A program made the position numbers and the translations under genes. Shown here piece by piece: positions 56,307-64,000 of a DNA stretch of 64,000 bases (within the stretch, counting starts at the first letter, position 1; each line of letters starts with the position of its first letter). Origin of the DNA: Solanum dulcamara (Eukaryota; Streptophyta; Magnoliopsida; Solanales; Solanaceae); the NCBI RefSeq assembly GCF_947179165.1, contig NC_077244.1, forward strand, positions 70,788,144-70,852,143. Direction: 5' to 3'. Below the pieces are notes generated by a model, which saw only the letters and a list, made by a program, of their open reading frames with translations, was not told the origin of the DNA and searched no databases.

Positions 56307-59001
56307 CTAAGATGGTTCTAAGCACTCCCACGGGTTGGAGTAAAAATAATCCTCCTCTTTAGGTCTGTCTTCATTGACCAATCTCTTTGTTGGGTTGCCC
56401 ATACGTTCAACATGAGCTTCCTTAACAGCGGTAGAGAACTCATCCCATGTCAATGATCCAGCATTATGTTGGTCTATTAAATCTACCAAATGCCTTCTGT
56501 CTAACAAGATAGTTTTCTTGTATCCAAGATATCTGTATAGAATAAAAGAGGACAATCAAATATATTAAAATTGTACAAAAACCACCAGACCAACTAAACC
56601 CCAAGTGTAATGTGCATTCCTAAATCCTAATGAATGATTCACTACATTTAGGACGAACTGAGGTGTAACAGCAGTGGAATTTAATTTTTGCTGGCTCTCG
56701 GAATTATGCAAAATAAATTTCTAAAGCAAGTAATTACTATTTAGACTATCAAACGAGAATACCTGCGATGTCCTTCAACAACTTTAGCCATGTTTCCATC
56801 ATATGTAGGAACAAAGATATCGCTCTCCAGAGAAACAAGATAATCTAATGCTGCCATCTGGGAGGAATGATTTTGAAAGACCCTTAGCTCAGAAGGCTCT
56901 AGTAGTGTCTCCTTCCTTACCTATTAGAAAATAAAGCCGGCACAAATGGTGAGTCTGCAAAATTCAGCCAACATATTCAGAAGCTTAAGAATTAACTAGG
57001 AACTTTTTAACTACCAAATTAGGATAAGCTGCAGCAAGACTAGCCATTCTCCTTTCTCCACCATAAATCCCCCCAGCTGCGATGTACACTTGAATACTAG
57101 GATCAATGTCCAATGCCCGTAAAGTAAGAGCAGTTTCCTCAGGTGTCAGAGGACACAGACCATCTCTTCTTTTCAAATCTGAATTTATAATTTTTTCTTT
57201 CCACCATGGATAAGCATATCTGCAGAAAAAAATATTAATTAATCAGCCAGCGAACGAAGGATGGTTAAAGCCACCAACGAATACAAGGATTTAACTTCAC
57301 CTCATTCTTGTCAACTCTTCCACCTCCTCCTGGTTGCATCCCTGAGTACAGCCAGAGAAAGCTAACATATCCATTTCGTATCTCAGGTGCAGAACCATTA
57401 AAGGACCCTCTTGCCTGAGTAGTCTGACAACCTTTCTACCCAACTCTTCAATTTGAGGGGTGAATTTCAATGCACCAAAATTAACTCTGCATCGTAGCTT
57501 TAGAATTTCCATAGGTTGTCCATTATTGGCAAGTCGAGCATCAGTCCTGTTCAAATGAACTACTTTATACTGCCGAATTAAGGGAAGAATCTGTATACAG
57601 AAAATGATCATCATTACACTGGAGAAGGATGCGAGAGTTAACAACAATAACAAAGTACCAATTAGCAATAGACCACAAACCTGATTATGGTAGTAGGAAA
57701 TGTCAGACCAACTAATAGGAGCCATAGTATGAGTCAGTCCTAATTCTACTCTCCTCTTCAGTCTTGGAGGTAGCTCCTTCAATATTCGAACTTCATCTCT
57801 CAAGGACATTATGAAGTGATCAACGTCAAATATGTCTTGAAATTCACTGCAAATAAAAAATGTAGTTAATACAAATCACCATCTTTTCTTTCTAAAGAAG
57901 AATTCAGTAATTTGAAAAGACAAAAAATCAAGATAATTGAGTGGACACACCTTGGATCAGCCCAAAAGGAGGTTTTATCCAGCTCGGGAACAATAAGAGT
58001 CACATTCAAATATCTTGCTATAGCAACCATATCACATATCTGCAATAAGGACAAAGAGAAAAAAAAAGTGACACAATCATCTCACAAGTCAAATTCACAA
58101 CGGTTGGCTAAATTAATTACATTTGTATGTGGTAGTGAACTGATTAATCTAAAGAAAGCTACTAACCGCTGACCGCATTTGATTAAGCCCACCATTGCAT
58201 GAAACCATGAGGTAACCATTATTCCTGTAAACCCCTGATTCACACAAATAATCATGACATCAGTCAGTCTGACAAACTCTTTAAAATGAAGCCATTAGCT
58301 CTAAATTCGACGGGAAGCTTCCAATATTTTAGGTCAGGAAACAGCTAACATGGAAAGACTTGCTGAATAATTTTGTTTTGAAATTAGGGTCACTGAAAAG
58401 TTTGATTAACCTGAATTGGACCATGTAGTGTATGATGATTTTAACTAAAATACGAAGCTAACAACTCAACCAATGAATCAACATACTTCAAAATTACACA
58501 TTATAATTAGCACAATACTACAATAACATGGTGATATGTCAAACTTCCTTCTATTATAAGCCCTCTAATTACAATATCCATAAATGGCATTAAGTTATAC
58601 TCATTAATAATTTCATATTCCAACACAGAAGACTCCACTTTGATGATTCATATTATCCTATGACACAATATGCACCATGATCTTTAAGTTGTCAAACAGT
58701 TGACTACATGAACATGAAAAAACATATACTTACTCTTTGGTGGAAGAACTCTGGCAGGGACCTCAGACGACGATTTAACAGCCAGTACTGCAGCTGATTC
58801 CTGAGAAAGACAAGGGGGCCATCCTTTTAAAACTTTAGGCCCCCAAGTCTCTCCCAATATCGTCAATTGTACCAAGCAAATCCATATAAGCACTGATGTT
58901 GTTATCCTTATCACCCATAACTTCATTCTAGACTTGGATAACATAGAACTCTTTAGTTTTTCCAAACGACTTTCTGCTAGAGCTGACGTTTTTAGCCCCA
59001 T
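56307..59001 (-). CDS. Plant O-fucosyltransferase-family protein
   Basis: Eight minus-strand exons (59001-58734, 58234-58167, 58039-57951, 57846-57681, 57590-57301, 57219-57015, 56920-56763, 56532-56307) join with GT-AG borders into 489 residues. A cytosolic basic N-terminus and one membrane segment at about residues 28-49 predict a type II Golgi protein. The catalytic GDP-fucose protein O-fucosyltransferase-like domain shows the [15 protein letters not shown] block, [37 protein letters not shown], and near the C-terminus [19 protein letters not shown] followed by GHRRYLG. Plant members include pectin and cell-adhesion-related transferases; the precise substrate cannot be read from sequence. 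I chose the ATG at 59001 because the membrane anchor follows directly. An upstream in-frame TTG is not a plausible start. It is divergent from nothing nearby. Confidence 0.92.
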
Positions 59002-59620
59002 TATGCCCAAATTCCCCCACCCCCCTGTGATTAACTACTTTATCAGCACATTTCTCCCCATAAAATTACTACTCAACTCACAAATTTGTATTTCTTTTTT
59101 CTTTTTCGTCAACAGCTCATCACACACAATCAATATAGCCCAAAAAACTCACTTCTTTGGATAATGCAGGATCCAAAGAAAGATGACAAGGGGTTATAAG
59201 AATGTAGAAATCCGAACACCAAAATAGAAAAGTCTAAATATTTTCCCCTTAAAGAGGAGAAAAATTCAGAATTATTTTCCCTTCATAAACTTGGGCAAAA
59301 CTTGGATTCTGCGACCTTCTTTCGGTGAAGAAAAGCAAAATCCCTAACTCTTCGCACGTAACGAGTAGATTCTACAAAATGCGTCAATCTTTAACTGATC
59401 ACAGAAGCGAAACCCAATGATTTTGAACTTTCTTAAAGAGGAGAAATCAATGAAATATACTGAGTAGCAATGAATGTGGAATACGTCGGATATCTGGAGG
59501 AGTTGCTGGACGTAGGATGGTGATATTGCCGGAATGCTGGAATGCCGGCGGCCGGTGACCTGTGTAGAGAGGGAAAAGAAATTTGACGAGAAAGGGAGAG
59601 AGAGAAATGATAAGACAATT
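59002..59620 (-). promoter_or_regulatory. Probable 5' leader and promoter of the O-fucosyltransferase-family gene
   Basis: On the minus strand, a GC-richer patch (GTCACCGGCCGCCGGCATTC at about 59,545-59,564) and CT-rich runs precede the ATG at 59001. This is the usual composition of a plant 5' untranslated exon. No coding frame is supported here. Confidence 0.4.
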
Positions 59621-62600
59621 GGGTCGGTTTATTAGGGAGTGAACCGGTCATAATATATGGATCGGTTTTAACCATACGGACTGGTTGAAGTGGTTATGAC
59701 ATGCCAAAAGTGATTTTTTTTTCTCTCTACCTATGGATAACAATTATGTTTACCCTAAACTGTATGTATTATAGTTAAATGGTAAACTAATATAAAAATG
59801 TGTTTCATCTCCAGTTAAGTAATAATAACTACTCTCCCAAAGGATGGTTGAATTCATAGAGCACGTAATTTTTCAAATGAAATTTCTGATTTGAAATTTT
59901 CAGTATTAATCTTTTTCAATCAAGTATGTTTTATTTAGTATGATTTTTCTGTCATGCGTATGTTACGTATTCAAGTTTATTGGATCATTTTCTATTGTTA
60001 CATAATGTTATAAAATAATAATATGCGTCCTACATGACATAATACACGGTTCGAATATATCTCACGTGAAATTATCATATAAAACACACATGTCTATTTG
60101 CTCACCTTTATATAAGTTTTAAGTATCTATTTATATACCATCAAAGTTTAAAAACATACATAAATCTTAACTAAAGTCAAGTTAAACAACACCTTTATAT
60201 ATTATAACATAAATGTCTTTCTTAAAATAAGACATTCCCCTCATGTTTAAGCTCTGCTTTTTGTCTGTCCACTTTGGTGTGTGCAATGATGAACAAATGA
60301 GAATTATCTTGCTTTTTGTTAGTGATTTCCATTGTAATCCCAATCCTAAATATCATTCAAACTTTGAACAGTTAATGTTTTGTTACGAGAAGAATGTAAG
60401 TAGTTTTGATATTTATCCATAAAGTTAAATTGATTCTCATGATGTTTAACTTTCTTGTTTTGGGGTTATGAGTTAAATTTGGCTTAGAATGCATTATAGT
60501 GTGTCCAGTGAAAAAATAGAAAAAGGAGCACATTGAAAAAAAAAACAAAAAAGGAAAGGAAAACACTAATTTAATGTCGAAAATCAATTTTAAAAAATGC
60601 TAAATTGCTAATCCAGGATGGCCCATTTATTATTAAGTTGAACAAATCAAAATAGTTGTAGCTTACACGTGGCAGCGTGAGATGATAGTAGAACAACCTC
60701 CGTATAAGGACATCATAGATTACTGGGCCCACTCAAATATCCCTTTGTCGACAGGCAACGACGATATCTAGTCTAGCTATTTATACAAGGAAACCAAAAT
60801 TACCTCCCTTTAATTTATGGAAAAATTATTAGAAAAATCACTTTTAAATAAATAATTACTGATTTTAGCGATATTTTTTATTTATTATCATTTATAGCAA
60901 TATATAACAATATTATGATATATCTACTATGTATTAAAAGTGAATTATGCATTCAATATAAATGTATTATAAGTGTTTTAAAATATATTATACTTGTTTG
61001 GTAAGAAATTGACACAATGTATTATAAGTGTATTAAAGTATGTGATAAATTAAGTATCCATGAATAAAACTTGTATTATATGAGTTTTATAAATTATTCT
61101 CGCTAATATGTATTAAAATTGTATTATAAGTGTTCAGTGAAAAAAAAATATTATTGCTATAAATAGTAAATATTTTCTTAATGTTGTACATTTATGTAAA
61201 TTTCCCATAATTTATCTCTTAAATGTAAATTAAGGTAAAATGTACACTACCTAACAATTATAGCAATTATACCAAATATTGAAAAATTGAGAATATATTG
61301 AGATTGATAATAAGATATCAATATTTTATATATTGTGGATTGTAAATTATGTGCTGATATCGTAGAAACATTTAAAATAAATTATGAGGCAATATAATGA
61401 AGTTATTAACTGAAAAAAGAGGAAGAAGTATTTCCTTTGTTAACTTATGTTTTAAATTTGGTAGACTTCAGCCCCCGATTTAGTTGAGAAAAAGGATCAC
61501 TCGAGGAAGAGGAGCTGCAGCTGCAAGTACTCTTCACCTTCCCACTTTCCTATTCTTGCTTTTTGTTATTTCTTATTTGGTAATTTCTCTTTTGTGGGTT
61601 TTTGTTTTAATTTGTTTTGGTGGGCTGTATGGTCAACCCACATATTATTCTACATATTTGTTCTGTTTTTTTAATAAATCTGACCCATGTTGTCTTGGAT
61701 AAGGAAAAAAAAAGAGTAATTTTTAAAGATAAAAGTCTTTAAGTTGAGTGATTCTATTGTTATAAAATAAAGTTTAATAATTTTGATAGATAAATTCTTA
61801 TAGATCAATGATCTTATAAGATATTAATTCGAAAGTTGAGAGTCAATAAGCTGAAGGATCGGAATACAACACAATTTTACCGCGATACGTTCACAGTTGC
61901 AAGAGAAGTTGTGAGAGTTGTGCGATCTTAGCACACTAGCTCAGCACGCCATTGCGGTAAATGTCTTTGGAGGCACATGATTCTTATGGAGGGCGGACCT
62001 AGAAGTTCATGCGGGTTCGATTGAATTTATTAGTTTTTGTTTAAATAATATAATATATTATTTTGTATCTAATAATTAATACTTGAAATTAGTCATTTTA
62101 AAAATTCACATTCATAAAATTAAAATACTAACTCCACCTTTAATTATAGTTCGATCATATTATGCATGCACCACTCAATCCAGATCCTTCTTGTATTTTT
62201 TAATGTAGTGAGGCCTTGACCTAGTTAGATTTGAGAAACACTTGGAATATTATTAAAAAGAAATTGTAATTAAAGATCTTTTATCTTTGGTTTTTTCTTT
62301 CCGTAAACAATTCTCTCTCTGCTTCTATTTCAAGACGTACGTAAGCTTATTGAACCTCATCAAATCTTATTTCTTCTTCACTAAGAATGATAGTTAACTC
62401 TGATTAAATTATATTATAAGTAAATTTTTTTTGTTTAAAAAGAATACTATTTATTATCATAATTCAAATATCGTTTCTCAATAAATTTCTTCCCACACAA
62501 AATTGTGTCGATATAGACACCTTTGGATCCCACCCGCTCCGGCACTCTCGTATCCGAAATGTATCCTCTTATAATTCCAATGAATTTAACTAATATTTTT

Positions 62601-64000
62601 ATCTTGTCATTTTTCAGCAGTTACTTCATTAATAATTAGTTTTCAGAAAGTCATTTTATGTTGTTGAAGCAATTGTGCTTTTAACATCTGAAAATAATAT
62701 ATTTTTTGTCATAAGTAATTTTTGAAAAAAATACTTTTTGAGAGTGAAAGTTTGTATTTGATTAACCAATTTGTAAATTACAATTGCCAGTATGAGAGTT
62801 AACAGTTCTTTGTGCTTAGCCAATTATTATAGAAGTGCTATGAAGGCAAAGTTACTTCTTTTTTATAGTTACTGAAAAAACAATTTCTGTTATTGCTATT
62901 CAAAAACATTTATTATTTTCTGATAAATTTAATCAAACACCTTAAATATCTAAAATAAACATTTTTTAATTAATCAACAGAAATTTGACTTACAAATTTT
63001 AGTCATTTATGCAGCTGTCAATAAATTCTGTGATCAAATACCACTGAATTAGATAGAATTTCTCAATATGAGCAACAGACTATGAGTTTTTTCTCCACAC
63101 GAAAGTGTGTCGGTATCCCACCCCACGCCCGAACTCGTAATAGAAATGTGTCCCTTTTCTCATTGCAAAGAATGGACCTGATATGTTTTTGTGTCATTCC
63201 TGCAACAGCTACTTTATACCAAAATCTTCTTTCTGATTATATCCTTGAATTATTATGAGATTTTTTATTTTATGTAATTGGATCAAGTTAGATAATTGTC
63301 GGTCAATATTATTTTTTTGTGATTTATAACTAGGAGAAGAACAATTTTGTCGGCATGTTTGCTATTTTCTCACTTGGATTATTTGAAGATAAGTAATTGT
63401 CATTTTAATAAATTGATCACTCACAAATTAAACGTCAATTTTTAATTTAATAAAGATAGACCATCTATTTTTAAAAAACAAAGATGATAAACAATAGTAA
63501 AATCGAATAAATCATCTACGTTTATACATAAGAATTGCAAGGTGTAGTTTTAATATGGAGTTAATATCTTAAAATGTCATTTAACTTTGAGAATTTATTT
63601 AGCAAAATCATTGAATTTTGTTTTGTATCAATAAAATCACTCAATTAGTCCTTTGTATCAAAAAAAATCACTCAACTAAATTAATCATCAAAAAAAATTA
63701 ACATGGCAATATACTTCTTTTATATTATGTAAATATGAACGCACAAATAAATAAATTTTATAAGCTAATTTATTTAAATAAATTTACTAGTACAAAACTA
63801 CAAATATAAAACATAAACCAATAAAAATAAAAATAAAAATGACTAAAAGAATTTGACATATTTTTGTCTTTACATATTTAATTTCATGGTATTAAATCCT
63901 ATGTATTACTAATACCACCAAATGGAAGGGTATTAGTTATACATGGGCCTAAATTTCTTATCAAACGTAGTACTAAATTATATCATACATAATACAGATT
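59621..64000. other. Intergenic region at right edge
   Basis: No supported gene on either strand. It holds a foldback candidate (60820-61215), a promoter-like patch with ACACGTGGCA (60665-60674) and TATTTATACAAGG (60778-60790) without a downstream ORF, and two related GC-rich motifs near 62,480-62,570 and 63,090-63,150 (sharing TTGTGTCG/GTGTGTCGGTAT and the word CCCACCC). Short ORFs are AT-rich and unsupported. Confidence 0.5.
60820..61215. repeat. AT-rich foldback element candidate
   Basis: Left segment TTATTATCATTTATAGCAAT pairs with the complement of right segment ATTGCTATAAATAGTAAATA. Between them, TATTATAAGTGT recurs four times. It looks like a small MITE; the ends are not exact. Confidence 0.45.

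Noticed and set aside
59433..59675. 80-codon minus-strand ORF upstream of the O-fucosyltransferase-family gene
   Set aside because: It falls in the probable 5' leader and has no resemblance to a protein family or to a conserved upstream ORF I know.
61484..61702. 72-codon plus-strand ORF with a hydrophobic stretch
   Set aside because: It relies on a non-ATG or isolated start in T-rich DNA, with no exon neighbours or motif beyond the hydrophobicity.

Overview
This window is nuclear DNA from a flowering plant, most likely a Solanaceae species (Solanum-like). The evidence is AT-rich intergenic DNA, introns with GT-AG borders, genes of plant-only families, and SINEs closely resembling the Solanaceae TS and Au-like families (this family assignment is from memory, not a database search). 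I see no bacterial, organellar or viral genome segment.

Layout: 0.4-1.9 kb is a non-autonomous Mutator-like element (MULE) with a 105-bp internal tandem array. 2.7-8.1 kb is a young, nearly intact Ty1/copia retrotransposon on the minus strand. 11-20.4 kb holds a small unrecognised plant gene. Its long intron contains a partial inverted duplication of the gene's own exon region, and a second MULE of the same family is inserted in one arm. 23.0-23.8 kb encodes a secreted RGF/GLV/CLEL-type signalling-peptide precursor. 24.6-26.0 kb is a cluster of MITEs. 26.2-31.8 kb is a three-exon gene encoding a RING plus PHD finger protein. 32.5-36.8 kb carries two RTE-type LINE fragments and a group of CACGTG boxes. 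37.1-42.8 kb is an old, decayed copia element. 46.2-50.7 kb is an 11-exon bHLH gene that matches BIM1, a brassinosteroid-pathway partner of BES1. 51.9-53.2 kb holds two tandem foldback elements. 56.3-59.0 kb is an eight-exon plant O-fucosyltransferase-family gene on the minus strand. 59-64 kb is intergenic.

The host genes are independently transcribed and form no obvious pathway cluster. Two of them (the RGF-type peptide and BIM1) belong to growth-regulating pathways, but neighbourhood alone does not link them. Exon models were built by hand from splice sites, phase and family resemblance; no transcript evidence was available.

The most notable structures are: an intronic inverted repeat carrying antisense copies of a downstream exon of the same gene, with a tandem array of 36-nt phase-neutral mini-exon candidates; two MULEs with exact 9-bp target duplications, one of which has a recognisable empty site in the opposite arm of the inverted repeat; a very young copia element whose gag and pol are separated by one in-frame amber codon; and a GC-AG intron inside the bHLH domain of the BIM1-like gene.
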